40,439 nt of DNA from Alteromonadaceae bacterium UBA2620 (GCA_002339125.1 DDJQ01000035.1:1-40439), one strand, 5' to 3'. Counted from the first letter of the stretch, positions 25,412 to 34,118 are shown. The notes: generated from the letters alone by a model not told the origin. Made by a program: numbers and translations.

Positions 25412-25754
25412 GCAATTCAACCTGTATTTGCGACCACCAAGTGGTCTGACCTGTAGTTAGTGGGCAGATTTTTACAAACTATTAAACAAATAGCAAATGT
25501 GCGGTGGAATATTTTGCAACATTTATTCACTTGAGGACGGACATCTCTTGAAACAAAATAAAGCGACCCTATTACAGATTGTTGATATAACAACAATTGG
25601 ACAAGCAATAAATGGCTATCTGCCCATTTAAGCGGGAACCTTTAAGACCCTGAAAAGTCCTATCGGTTCAGTGCCGGTACCGGTCCAACGGATATCGCGC
25701 AATTTTTACCCACTATTTTGCATTTTCAATAACATAAAAAGGTGAGATTTTCCT
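25412..25754. other. Divergent intergenic region between fadI and moxR
   Basis: About 340 bases. The left part holds the fadI leader and the FadR-like box. The right part ends with the moxR ribosome-binding site AAGGTGA at 25738-25744. A 10-base palindrome CCGGTACCGG lies at 25674-25683, about 70 bases ahead of moxR, which could be a regulator site or chance. No gene is seen; the centre is AT-rich and may carry the two divergent promoters, which I cannot place precisely. Confidence 0.5.
25439..25455. promoter_or_regulatory. FadR-like operator upstream of fadI
   Basis: AAGTGGTCTGACCTGTA closely matches the FadR operator consensus from E. coli (AgCTGGTCyGAyyTGTT), including the central GGTC-GACC core. 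It sits between the likely promoter and the ribosome-binding site of fadI, where bound FadR would block transcription; long-chain acyl-CoA releases FadR in known systems. The fadR gene itself is not in this window. Confidence 0.75.
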
Positions 25755-26711
25755 ATGGCAGCTGAGCAGTTCAGACAGTTACACGCATACCTCGACTCAC
25801 AGATAATTGGTCAGTCTCAACTTACGCTCAATATGTTAATTGCATTACTAGCTGATGGTCACTTACTGGTAGAAGGGCCTCCCGGGCTGGCAAAAACCCG
25901 TGCCATCAATGCGCTGGCTAAAGGTATTGATGGTGACTTTCATCGCGTGCAGTTTACTCCTGACTTACTGCCTGCCGACTTAACAGGTACGGATATCTAC
26001 CGCCCGGAGACCGGCGAATTTGTGTTCCAGCAAGGGCCGCTGTTTCATAACCTGGTGTTAGCCGATGAAATTAACCGAGCCCCGGCCAAAGTGCAGTCGG
26101 CACTGCTTGAAGCCATGGCAGAGCATCAAATTACAGTAGGTAACAAAACCTATAAGCTGCCAGAGCTGTTCTTGGTAATGGCCACTCAAAACCCGCTGGA
26201 GCAGGAAGGGACTTATCCATTACCAGAAGCCCAGCTGGACCGTTTTTTAATGCATTTGGAGATTGATTACCCGGATGCAGATACCGAACTGCAAATCTTG
26301 CAGCTCACCCGCAACGAGGAATTAAGTGCACCGCAGGCGGTACCACCCAGCCTCAGTCAGGCAGATATTTTTGCCGCTCGCAAAGCTGCCTTAGCACTGC
26401 ATATGGCCCCTGCTCTTGAAACCTATCTGGTGCAGCTGATCATGGCTACCCGGCGCCCGGAAAACTACGCACCGGAACTGGCCGAATGGATTGAGTTTGG
26501 TGCCAGTCCCCGAGCCACTATTGCGCTGGATCGCTGTGCACGGGCGCATGCCTGGCTGGCTGGCCGTGACTTTGTTGGACCGGATGACATTCAGGCAGTA
26601 TTTCACAATGCTCTGCGCCATCGCATTATTTTGTCTTATCAGGCAGAAGCAGAAGGGGTAAACACCAATCAGGTGCTCAATAAAATTTTAAATCTGGTGG
26701 CCGTACCTTAA
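25755..26711 (+). CDS. MoxR-family AAA+ ATPase
   Basis: A 318-residue AAA+ ATPase of the MoxR family, which works as a chaperone-like motor with VWA proteins. Walker A GPPGLAKT is at residues 41-48, Walker B VLADEINR at 101-108, and sensor 1 MATQNP near 142-147, all intact. The sensor-2/lid region is C-terminal (GASPRATIALDRCARAHAW). It is the first gene of a six-gene operon with DUF58, DUF4381 and VWA proteins. Start is the ATG at 25755, with AAGGTGA about 10 bases upstream. Substrate and partner are inferred from the neighbours: the VWA proteins of the same operon probably bind it through their MIDAS regions. Confidence 0.95.
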   Translation: MAAEQFRQLHAYLDSQIIGQSQLTLNMLIALLADGHLLVEGPPGLAKTRAINALAKGIDGDFHRVQFTPDLLPADLTGTDIYRPETGEFVFQQGPLFHNLVLADEINRAPAKVQSALLEAMAEHQITVGNKTYKLPELFLVMATQNPLEQEGTYPLPEAQLDRFLMHLEIDYPDADTELQILQLTRNEELSAPQAVPPSLSQADIFAARKAALALHMAPALETYLVQLIMATRRPENYAPELAEWIEFGASPRATIALDRCARAHAWLAGRDFVGPDDIQAVFHNALRHRIILSYQAEAEGVNTNQVLNKILNLVAVP

Positions 26712-26714
26712 ATC

Positions 26715-27677
26715 ATGACTGCGCAATCTTACTTAGCACGATTGCAGTCGGACGGCATTCACCTAGGTGTCAAAGAGTTACTGCAATACCGACAGTTTGC
26801 CAACCTGCTGGATTTAACCCCGCGGCGTACGCCACAGGCGCGTTTGGCGGGGAGTTACCTGACCAAGCATAAAGGCCGGGGCATGGAATTCGACGAAGCC
26901 AGGCATTACCAGCCCGGCGACGATATTCGCGCAATTGACTGGCGGGTAACGGCGCGCACCGGTAAAACTCATACCAAAGTTTATCGTGAAGAGCGCGAGC
27001 GCCCGGTGTTTATTTTGTGCGATATGTCTTCCTCCATGCAGTTTGGCACCCAGTTATTACTCAAGTCGGTACAGGCAGCGCATTTAACGGCGTTAATCAG
27101 CTGGGGCGCAGCCCAACGCGGCGATAAAGTAGGCGCACTGGTCTATTCCGATTATATGCACGCCGAGTGCAAACCGCTTAGTCGTAAACGTGCCGTGCTC
27201 ACTATCTGCCACGAACTCATGCGCTGTCAGAATGATGCCCGTAGTCAACAATCTGCTCAGCCTGATACCAACATGGAAAGCGCCCTGGCCCGCCTGCGTC
27301 GTCTGGCAAAGCCGGGAAGTCTGGTGTATGTGATCAGTGACTTTCTGCAATTAGAAGAGCGTGCTTTGCAGCATTTAATGCAAATCAGCCGTCATTGCGA
27401 AGTGAGTGCGCTGGCTATTACCGATCCGCTGGAGCGGGAACTACCAGTAACGCATCGCCTGCAGCCGGTAAATGTGACCAACGGCGCACAGCAACAAACC
27501 TGGCTGTTAGGCGACAGCAACCTGGCCCGTCATTATTCATCCAGTCAGCAGGCTCGCTGGCAGGCAGTTGAGTCGCACCTCAAGCAATGTAAAACCTCTT
27601 TGAGTTTTATTGATGCCGGCCTGCCGCTTACTGAACAGTTTGAACGCTTACGGAGGTTGTCACAGTGGACCCGTTAG
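26715..27677 (+). CDS. DUF58 domain protein
   Basis: A 320-residue DUF58 protein (VWA-like fold), cytoplasmic by sequence, second gene of the operon. The hallmark DUF58 stretch GRGMEFDEARHYQPGDDI is at residues 54-71, followed by RAIDWRVTARTGKTHTKVYREER. A MIDAS-like DMSSSM is at 103-108 and a second motif VISDF near 210. DUF58 proteins almost always adjoin moxR and are presumed partners of the ATPase. It starts four bases after moxR's stop without a strong ribosome-binding site, suggesting coupled translation. It overlaps the next gene by 13 bases. No membrane segment is visible; many relatives have N-terminal helices, but this shorter form lacks them. Confidence 0.93.
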   Translation: MTAQSYLARLQSDGIHLGVKELLQYRQFANLLDLTPRRTPQARLAGSYLTKHKGRGMEFDEARHYQPGDDIRAIDWRVTARTGKTHTKVYREERERPVFILCDMSSSMQFGTQLLLKSVQAAHLTALISWGAAQRGDKVGALVYSDYMHAECKPLSRKRAVLTICHELMRCQNDARSQQSAQPDTNMESALARLRRLAKPGSLVYVISDFLQLEERALQHLMQISRHCEVSALAITDPLERELPVTHRLQPVNVTNGAQQQTWLLGDSNLARHYSSSQQARWQAVESHLKQCKTSLSFIDAGLPLTEQFERLRRLSQWTR

Positions 27678-28171
27678 CTCAGTTAAAAGATATTCATACA
27701 CCGCAAGGCGTCGACTGGTGGCCACTCGCCTGGGGATGGTGGGTTGCTGCACTGCTCGTAGTGGCGCTGTTATGTGGCCTGATTTATATAATAGTCCGCC
27801 ACATCAGATTTAACCGGGCCCGCAGTGAGGCCATCGCGTTACACAAAAATTTGAGTGTAGATGCCCATTACCCGGCCAAAGCCAATCAATTACTCAAGCG
27901 GGTCACCCTGCATTATTTTGATGCCGGATATTCCGCTTCAGCCTACGGTAGCGCCTGGCAACATTTACTTTTGAACTGCCTGGCCGACAAGCATCAGGCT
28001 AAAGCAAAGCCAGGTCTTAAAGGCCTGTGCCAGAGCCCTTATCAGCCGGCTGCACCGGATAGTGAACAACTAACTGAAATGCATCAGGCTGTGAGCCTTT
28101 GGCTGCAACACGCCATGTTAAAGCATGCTCCTGAATCTGTAAGCACGGCGGAGGTAAACCACAATGTTTGA
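27665..28171 (+). CDS. DUF4381 single-pass membrane protein
   Basis: A 168-residue membrane protein of the DUF4381 family, whose members sit in MoxR/VWA operons. The start is GTG at 27665 (MDPLAQLKDIHTPQGV), supported by GGAGG at 27652-27656, eight bases upstream. After the conserved PLAQLKDIH.P opening and VDWWPLAWGWW, one membrane helix spans about residues 24-44. The remainder is a soluble helical domain. It overlaps DUF58 by 13 bases and the next VWA gene by eight. Function is unknown; it probably anchors or bridges the ATPase and VWA partners at the membrane. Confidence 0.9.
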   Translation: MDPLAQLKDIHTPQGVDWWPLAWGWWVAALLVVALLCGLIYIIVRHIRFNRARSEAIALHKNLSVDAHYPAKANQLLKRVTLHYFDAGYSASAYGSAWQHLLLNCLADKHQAKAKPGLKGLCQSPYQPAAPDSEQLTEMHQAVSLWLQHAMLKHAPESVSTAEVNHNV

Positions 28172-29177
28172 GTTTGCCTGGTGGTGGATGCTTTGTATTA
28201 TACCTTTGCCGTGGATAATCCGGCTACTCAGCCGCAGAACCCAGAGTGCCGAAGTGGCCTTACGCGTGCCAACGCTGTTGAACAACTTACCAGAAACGCA
28301 GTCCTCAAAAGGCTCAAAGGTGTGGCTACACTTGTTGGCAGCCGTAATCTGGATCTGCCTGGTATTGGCGGCTGCACGTCCTCAATGGCTTGGTGAGCCG
28401 GTGAGTATTCCCAGCGAAGGCCGGGAGATGATGCTTGCGGTGGACCTGTCCGGCAGTATGAAAATTGAAGACATGCTGGTTAATGGGCGTCAGGTAAATC
28501 GCCTGACCATGATCAAATCAGTGTTGCATGATTTTATTAAGCGCCGCGTCGGCGACCGCCTTGGCCTTATACTGTTTGCGGATACCGCTTATTTGCAGGC
28601 CCCCCTGACTTACGATAGAGAAACCGTTGCCACCCTACTCGATGAGGCCGTTATCGGCCTGGTGGGTGAACAAACCGCCATCGGCGATGCTATTGGTTTA
28701 GGGGTAAAGCGTTTTGAGCTTAAAACCGACTCCAACCGGGTACTGATCTTGCTCACCGACGGACAAAATACCGCTGGTAATATCTCGCCGGAACAGGCCA
28801 AAGAACTGGCAGTAGATGCCGGTGTTACGGTGTATACCATTGGTGTGGGTGCAGATGTTATGACGGTGAACAGCTTTTTCGGCAGCCGTCAGGTCAATCC
28901 TTCACAGGAACTGGATGAAAGCATGCTGACCGATATCGCCAAAGCAACCGGTGGTCAGTACTTCCGGGCCCGGGATGCCGCAGAGCTGGAACAAATTTAC
29001 GCCATGCTCGACCAACTACAACCTATCGCCGGTGATGAACGCAAAATGCGTCCACTCACAGCACTGTATTATTATCCGCTGGCGCTGGCACTGATGTTAA
29101 GCATATTGCCGGTAATTGGCCTGCTGCTTAGTCTGCTCTGGCGCCGACTCTTTGCAACGAGGATGTCAGCCGAATGA
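28164..29177 (+). CDS. batA: Membrane-anchored VWA protein (BatA-like)
   Basis: A 337-residue von Willebrand factor A protein. Two N-terminal hydrophobic segments (about 3-20 and 53-72) are followed by a VWA domain with a complete MIDAS start DLSGSM (residues 94-99) and the later TDGQNTAGN motif. A C-terminal membrane helix spans about 305-328. A good ribosome-binding site (GGAGG, 28150-28154) precedes the ATG by nine bases. It overlaps the following gene by four bases (ATGA). The family belongs to the Bat (Bacteroides aerotolerance) operons, where VWA domains probably bind metal and partner proteins outside the membrane. The name is given by position and layout. Confidence 0.9.
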   Translation: MFEFAWWWMLCIIPLPWIIRLLSRRTQSAEVALRVPTLLNNLPETQSSKGSKVWLHLLAAVIWICLVLAAARPQWLGEPVSIPSEGREMMLAVDLSGSMKIEDMLVNGRQVNRLTMIKSVLHDFIKRRVGDRLGLILFADTAYLQAPLTYDRETVATLLDEAVIGLVGEQTAIGDAIGLGVKRFELKTDSNRVLILLTDGQNTAGNISPEQAKELAVDAGVTVYTIGVGADVMTVNSFFGSRQVNPSQELDESMLTDIAKATGGQYFRARDAAELEQIYAMLDQLQPIAGDERKMRPLTALYYYPLALALMLSILPVIGLLLSLLWRRLFATRMSAE

Positions 29178-31090
29178 TGTTATTGCCTGCTGATTTTCAT
29201 TTTTTACGTCCGGAATGGTTCTATGCGCTCATTCCCCTGCTTTTGGCAGTATGGTTTGTTAAGCGCTGGCGCGCTAAAGCCACTGGCTGGCAGGGCGTGA
29301 TAGCCAGTCACCTGTACCAGCATTTAATTACCGGCAAACAACAATCTGTTACTTCCCTGTTCGTGCCGTTTCTGGCGCTGACCTGGCTGTTAAGCGTTAT
29401 TGCCCTGGCCGGACCTACATGGGAGCGCATCCCGCAGCCGGTGTATCAGGTTAAAACCGGCCACGTACTGGTGCTGGATATGTCGCTTTCCATGCGCGCT
29501 ACAGATATAGCGCCCGACCGCCTATCGCGCGCTAAATACAAAGCCATCGATCTGGTTAACCTGATTGACGAAGGTGACATGGGCCTGGTGGCTTATGCCG
29601 GTGATGCCTTTGTGATCAGCCCGCTTACCGAGGATGCCAATACTCTCAACGCGCTGCTACCAGGTTTGAGTCCGGAAATTATGCCGGTTGCTGGCAGCGA
29701 TCCGGTACAGGGGTTACGCCTCGCTGAAACGCTGCTGACCAATGCAGGATTTCAGAATGGTATGCTTTACTGGATCACCGATGGCGTGGAAATTTCTCAA
29801 ATGAAGGAATTAAGCGACTTTCTTTCTGAAACCCCGTTCAAGGTGAATATTCTGGGTGTGGGTACCGAAGAAGGGGCGCCTATTAAGCAGCTCAACGGCG
29901 AGTTGCTTAAACGGAATAATGGCTCGATTGTGGTACCCAAACTGAATGCTGGCGCACTAAAACAGCTCAGCCGGCAAGGTGGTGGTACCTTTGCCGAGTT
30001 AACAGCCAATGATGCCGATATTCGCCAGCTCTCAGCAACGGGCCGCTTTGAAAATCGCGAAACCGAGGATAATGACAATAACAACCAGGGTGATGAGTGG
30101 CGCGAGGCTGGCCCTTATTTACTGCTATTGTTATTACCCATTGCCGCCTTTGCATTTAAGCGCGGTTTAATCTTTGCCCTGTTAGTCTCGGTAACCCTGA
30201 CATTACCCACGCCGCCAGCCAGCGCTCAACAACAAGAGAAGCCGTCTGCGGCTGAATCTGAAGAAACGCCACAAAGTGATATGCCTGGTCTGCCCTGGTG
30301 GAAGAAACCCTTCTTGAATGCCGATCAACAAGGTTTGGAAGCATACAATGCATCACAATATGACGCCGCAAGCAGTAACTTTGAGGACCCGGCCTGGAAA
30401 GGCGCAGCTCAGTACCGTGAAGGTGATTATGCGGCTGCTGCCGAGACCTATGGTCAGCTTGACACTGCCGACGGGTATTATAATCAGGGCAATGCGTTGG
30501 CCAGAGCCGGTCAATTGGATGCTGCAATAGCCGCTTACGATAAAGCGCTGGAAAAACGCCCGACATTCCCTGATGCCAAAGACAACAAAGCGTTGATCGA
30601 AAAGCTCAAGGAACAGCAGGACCAACAGCAGCAGAATCAACAAAACCAACAGGACCAGAATCAGCAGGATCAGTCGCAGCAAGACCAGCAGCAGTCTGAG
30701 CAACAGGATGGTGACTCAGGGCAGGATCAACAAAACGCTGAACAGCAAAATGGTCAGAATCAACAGGATCCACAGCAAAACTCACAACAAGATCAGCAAA
30801 ATGCGGATCAACAGTCTGAGCAGGAGCAACAGGAAGGCGAACAGCAAGAGGACCAGAACGCACAGTCCGAAGAACAACAGCAGCAAGGTGAGCAAGAAGA
30901 ACAACAGGCTCAGGCCCAACAAGGTCATCAGGAACAAAGCGAGCGGGATAAGGAAACCCAGCAGCGGCTGAACAATTTGTTGCGCCGGGTCCCTGATGAT
31001 CCTGCCTTCTTACTTAAACGCAAAATGCAACTGGAAGCCCAGAAGCGGCAGTATCGCCGCCCACCAGATTCAAACCGGAGTGATTGGTAA
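29174..31090 (+). CDS. VWA plus TPR protein (BatB/BatC-like fusion) with Gln-rich tail
   Basis: A 638-residue protein combining BatB (membrane VWA) and BatC (TPR) functions. Two N-terminal helices (about 13-30 and 62-80) precede a VWA domain with MIDAS DMSLSM at residues 102-107. A central helix at about 315-345 (YLLLLLLPIAAFAFKRGL) returns through the membrane, followed by an Ala/Pro-rich signal-like end. TPR repeats run from about 385 to 470 (YYNQGNALARAGQLDAAIAAY). Then comes a Gln/Asn-rich stretch of about 115 residues, and a conserved-looking C-terminus (NNLLRRVPDDPAFLLKRKMQ). It overlaps the previous gene by four bases (ATGA). The role is presumably assembly of the VWA complex in the periplasm. 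Confidence 0.9.
   Translation: MMLLPADFHFLRPEWFYALIPLLLAVWFVKRWRAKATGWQGVIASHLYQHLITGKQQSVTSLFVPFLALTWLLSVIALAGPTWERIPQPVYQVKTGHVLVLDMSLSMRATDIAPDRLSRAKYKAIDLVNLIDEGDMGLVAYAGDAFVISPLTEDANTLNALLPGLSPEIMPVAGSDPVQGLRLAETLLTNAGFQNGMLYWITDGVEISQMKELSDFLSETPFKVNILGVGTEEGAPIKQLNGELLKRNNGSIVVPKLNAGALKQLSRQGGGTFAELTANDADIRQLSATGRFENRETEDNDNNNQGDEWREAGPYLLLLLLPIAAFAFKRGLIFALLVSVTLTLPTPPASAQQQEKPSAAESEETPQSDMPGLPWWKKPFLNADQQGLEAYNASQYDAASSNFEDPAWKGAAQYREGDYAAAAETYGQLDTADGYYNQGNALARAGQLDAAIAAYDKALEKRPTFPDAKDNKALIEKLKEQQDQQQQNQQNQQDQNQQDQSQQDQQQSEQQDGDSGQDQQNAEQQNGQNQQDPQQNSQQDQQNADQQSEQEQQEGEQQEDQNAQSEEQQQQGEQEEQQAQAQQGHQEQSERDKETQQRLNNLLRRVPDDPAFLLKRKMQLEAQKRQYRRPPDSNRSDW
30610..30960 (+). repeat. Gln/Asn-rich low-complexity coding tract
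   Basis: Within the VWA-TPR gene (about residues 480-595), most codons are CAA/CAG with GAT, GAA and AAT, coding runs such as QQDQQQQNQQNQQDQNQQ. The two Gln codons are mixed, so it is not a pure triplet repeat, but short near-repeats abound and could vary in length between strains. Such Q-rich linkers are common in TPR proteins of this family. Confidence 0.85.
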
Positions 31091-32760
31091 TGCTTAAACA
31101 ACGCCATTGGTTTATATGGTTACTGTTACTGACCTTTTCAGCCCACGCTGAAGTAACCAGCGTCACTGCGACCGTGGATAAAAACCCGGTGATGCTCGAT
31201 GAAGCCATCACCCTGACCGTAACCGCCGAAGGCGATGCTGAAAGAGAAGCTTTCGACAGCTCGGTATTGCTCAGTGACTTTGTTGTAGGGCGTACCTCGG
31301 TAAGCTCGCAAACGTCCATTATCAACTTCGATACCCGGCGGACTACCACCTGGAGCACCACCTTGTTTCCGCGTAAGGTCGGAACATTTACCATCCCTGC
31401 CTTTACCATTGAAGGACAAAAAAGTGCGCCGGTGGAGGTAAGAGTTATTCCGGTTCAGCAAGGGGATAATGCCCCTGCACGGGATTATTACGTGAGTACC
31501 GAAGTAAACAATGATTCGGTGTATTTACAGCAGCAGTTGCGTTATACAGTAAAGCTATATCTGTCTTCGCAAATTGAGCGCGGCAGTCTGCAAGCACCAG
31601 AACTGGAAAACGCGCAAATCCAACAGCTCGGTGATGACAAGCAATACACTGAGCTGGTGAATGGCCGTCGCTACCAGGTAGTGGAGCGTAACTTTGCCGT
31701 ATTACCCCAGCAATCCGGTACCTTTACCATTCGTGGCCCGGTATTCTCCGGCGAGGTAATTGCCCCTAACACCAATCAGCGCTTTGGCTTTTTTAACCGT
31801 ACCCAAACTATCAACCGGGTAGGGCCGGATGTGCAGGTAGAGGTGAAACCCATCCCCGCTGAAGTGAATTATCATTGGTTACCCAGCGATTTTGTACAAC
31901 TGGATGAAGAATGGCAAAGCGATACTTTTACGGTGGGTGAGCCGGTCACCCGCACTCTTACGCTTACCGCGGTAGGCGTGGTAGAGGAGCAACTGCCGGA
32001 GATAGAACAAATCTATCCGCCGGATTTTAAACTGTATCCGGACCAGGCCAACAGTGCATCGGCAGAAAAGGATAATCGCCTGATTGTGCAGCGCACCGAA
32101 TCGGTTGCCATGATCCCAACCAAAGCAGGCAGCTATATTATTCCTGAAGTGAGAGTGCCCTGGTTTAACGTGTCTACCGGTAAAACCGAATACGCAAAGC
32201 TGCCCAGTCGCACGGTAAACGTGATAGCCGCAGCCGGACAATCAACGCCAGCGCTAACTCCGGCCCCAATGCAAACAGAACAGCCACAACCGGCAGAAGA
32301 AGAAGAACAAACACCAGCTCAGCCAGGAACAGCTGAGACCGCACAAAACGAATGGGATAATCTGCACACCATCATGTTAGCGCTGTGGCTGCTGACACTT
32401 ATTGGCTGGCTTTTTACCTACGTTCAGCTTAAAAAACGAGGCCCGCGCAACCTTCCCTCTTCGCAAGCAGAAGCGGTCCAACCCACAGCGTCAGTCAATC
32501 AGTTACAGCAAATTGTTCGTCAGGGCGATATCCGGAAAATCCAACCGGCCCTTACCCAGTGGCTTAGTCAGTTCTCTGCGGCTAAGCGCTGGCAAATAGA
32601 GCAACAGATAAAGCCTGAGGTTGACGCGATGATGGCCGCAGGCTATGCTCCGCAGCCAGGCCAATGGGATCCATCTGCCCTACTTAATAAACTGAAGAAC
32701 CTGCAAAACCAGCAGAGCGCTTCCGGGCAGGGATTATCGCCCCTCTACCCTGCCAGCTAA
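31090..32760 (+). CDS. batD: BatD-like oxygen-tolerance membrane protein
   Basis: A 556-residue secreted/membrane protein of the BatD family. Residues 1-19 are a signal peptide (MLKQRHWFIWLLLLTFSAHA). The large exported part has repeated beta-sandwich-like segments, such as VTATVDKNPVMLDEAITLTV, near each end. A membrane helix lies at about 425-446 (IMLALWLLTLIGWLFTY), then a cytoplasmic helical tail. The start chosen is the ATG at 31090, whose A is the last base of the previous stop (TAATG); a TTG six bases upstream is less likely. It is the last gene of the operon and is followed by a strong terminator. BatD proteins accompany BatA/B/C in aerotolerance operons, but their molecular role is not settled. 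Confidence 0.9.
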   Translation: MLKQRHWFIWLLLLTFSAHAEVTSVTATVDKNPVMLDEAITLTVTAEGDAEREAFDSSVLLSDFVVGRTSVSSQTSIINFDTRRTTTWSTTLFPRKVGTFTIPAFTIEGQKSAPVEVRVIPVQQGDNAPARDYYVSTEVNNDSVYLQQQLRYTVKLYLSSQIERGSLQAPELENAQIQQLGDDKQYTELVNGRRYQVVERNFAVLPQQSGTFTIRGPVFSGEVIAPNTNQRFGFFNRTQTINRVGPDVQVEVKPIPAEVNYHWLPSDFVQLDEEWQSDTFTVGEPVTRTLTLTAVGVVEEQLPEIEQIYPPDFKLYPDQANSASAEKDNRLIVQRTESVAMIPTKAGSYIIPEVRVPWFNVSTGKTEYAKLPSRTVNVIAAAGQSTPALTPAPMQTEQPQPAEEEEQTPAQPGTAETAQNEWDNLHTIMLALWLLTLIGWLFTYVQLKKRGPRNLPSSQAEAVQPTASVNQLQQIVRQGDIRKIQPALTQWLSQFSAAKRWQIEQQIKPEVDAMMAAGYAPQPGQWDPSALLNKLKNLQNQQSASGQGLSPLYPAS

Positions 32761-32804
32761 TGCTAATTTGGTCGCTGCTTAACTGACTTTGGATAAATGG
32801 ATAA

Positions 32805-32837
32805 ATAAAGGAGCGTTTTAGCTCCTTTATTTTTTTT
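32805..32837 (+). terminator. Terminator of the MoxR-Bat operon
   Basis: ATAAAGGAGC (32805-32814) pairs with GCTCCTTTAT (32821-32830) across a six-base loop (GTTTTA), followed by a run of T to 32837. It lies 45 bases after the batD stop. Confidence 0.92.
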
Positions 32838-32892
32838 GAAAAATTTTATGCTTTTGTGAAATTAATTTATTTAATGTCAGGTCTGGTTAATC

Positions 32893-33402
32893 ATGAAAGA
32901 AAAAACGCTCCGCTACGAAGCTTTGGTACGTGCACTTCACGGTGATATTTATCGCTATGCGTACTGGCTCACAAACGATAAGAGTACTGCCGAAGATATT
33001 GTGCAGGAGACTTTCCTGCGCGCCTGGCGGGCATTGGATAGCTTACAGGATGAAAAGGCCGCAAAATCCTGGTTGATCACCATCCTTAGACGCGAAAACG
33101 CACGGCGTTTCGAACGCAAGCAATTCGATCTGGTCGACTTCGACGAAGTCTCGGTTGCCGGCAATGAGGATCAGGACAGTGACGCAGAAGTCCGTCAGGT
33201 CCGGCGAGCGATCGGGAAACTGGCGCCGGATTATCGCGAGCCATTAATGTTGCAAATCATCTTTGGGTTTAGTGGTGATGAAATCGCCCAGCAACTGGAA
33301 CTTAATAAAAATACCGTTATGACAAGGCTGTTCAGAGCGAGAGCGCAATTAAAGGATGCACTGACATCATCGTCGCAACAAAGAGGTTTTCATAGTGGAT
33401 GA
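32893..33402 (+). CDS. ECF-type RNA polymerase sigma factor
   Basis: A 169-residue sigma-70 family factor of the extracytoplasmic-function (RpoE-like) kind. Region 2 (about 15-75) reads IYRYAYWLTNDKSTAEDIVQ then ETFLRAWRALDSLQDEKAAKSW, the usual core- and -10-binding helix. Region 4 (about 115-160) reads GFSGDEIAQQLELNKNTVMT and RLFRARAQLKDAL, a helix-turn-helix. No region 1 or 3 is present. It overlaps by eight bases the DUF3379 membrane gene, which is probably its anti-sigma factor. The ribosome-binding site is weak (AGG about 12 bases upstream). A TTGAAA at 32836-32841 lies right after the batD terminator, but its -10 is not clear, so the promoter is unresolved. It is distinct from RpoE with RseA: the partner differs. 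Confidence 0.93.
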   Translation: MKEKTLRYEALVRALHGDIYRYAYWLTNDKSTAEDIVQETFLRAWRALDSLQDEKAAKSWLITILRRENARRFERKQFDLVDFDEVSVAGNEDQDSDAEVRQVRRAIGKLAPDYREPLMLQIIFGFSGDEIAQQLELNKNTVMTRLFRARAQLKDALTSSSQQRGFHSG

Positions 33403-34096
33403 ATTAGAATTTCGCCGCCGGGTCTATACGAACCCCGCGGATAACGAGAAAGATTTACTCGAGGCTGCTGCGCAAAATCCAGACAACGATGCATTTTGGC
33501 AGGATATCAAGCAGCTTGATGAGAAGCTGAAAACGGCAGCTAGCGTGCCCGTGCCTGAAGACTTGGCTAATCGACTGATCCTCAAGCAAACGATGCGGGA
33601 GTTTAATCAGCAAAAACGCCGCAACCGCTGGTATATAGGCCTTGCAGCCAGTGTTGCCTTTACCTTTGGTATTGCCCTCACCGCCTGGCAGCAACAACAC
33701 GTACAGCTGGATCAAGCCGCGTTGGCGCATATGTACTATGCAGAGACTGAACAACCTCACGCGAATACGGAAGTAACACCACAGTTAGTCAATGCAAAAC
33801 TGGCTCAGTTTGGTGCCGAGCTTGATACATCCATTGGTCATATCGCTTCGGCGAACTATTGCATTCTTGATGCGATCCGTAGTTTGCACCTGATTATCGA
33901 AACCCCAGAAGGGCGTATGTCGGTTTTCCTGGTACCGGATCACGATAAACCTATGACCAGTGACTTTGCCGACGAAGTTTATCAGGGCAGCAGCTATGCT
34001 TTGCATAAAACCAACATTCTGGTTGTAGGTGATAAAGATGCCAATATTCCGGCATTTAAATCAGAACTTAAGCAATATTTAAAATTCTCGGCTTAA
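33395..34096 (+). CDS. DUF3379 membrane protein, probable anti-sigma factor
   Basis: A 233-residue protein of the DUF3379 family, which regularly follows ECF sigma genes in Alteromonadales. The cytoplasmic N-terminus (about 1-79) includes MDELEFRRRVYTNP and a helical stretch likely to bind sigma. One membrane helix lies at about 80-98 (YIGLAASVAFTFGIALTAW). The periplasmic domain (100-233) holds HIASANYCILDAIRSLHLII and GRMSVFLVPD. The start is GTG at 33395, which overlaps the sigma gene by eight bases with AGAGG about nine bases upstream. Anti-sigma function is inferred from position and topology; the signal it senses is unknown. Confidence 0.88.
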   Translation: MDELEFRRRVYTNPADNEKDLLEAAAQNPDNDAFWQDIKQLDEKLKTAASVPVPEDLANRLILKQTMREFNQQKRRNRWYIGLAASVAFTFGIALTAWQQQHVQLDQAALAHMYYAETEQPHANTEVTPQLVNAKLAQFGAELDTSIGHIASANYCILDAIRSLHLIIETPEGRMSVFLVPDHDKPMTSDFADEVYQGSSYALHKTNILVVGDKDANIPAFKSELKQYLKFSA

Positions 34097-34118
34097 ACGC
34101 CCTTCCCTAATGTAAAAC

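Noticed and set aside
25674..25683. Palindrome CCGGTACCGG ahead of moxR as an operator
   Set aside because: Ten bases are too few to be convincing without a second copy; recorded only inside the intergenic description.
30708..30971. 87-codon alternative plus-strand frame in the Gln-rich tract
   Set aside because: It is an out-of-frame reading of the low-complexity region with Asn/Lys-rich nonsense composition.
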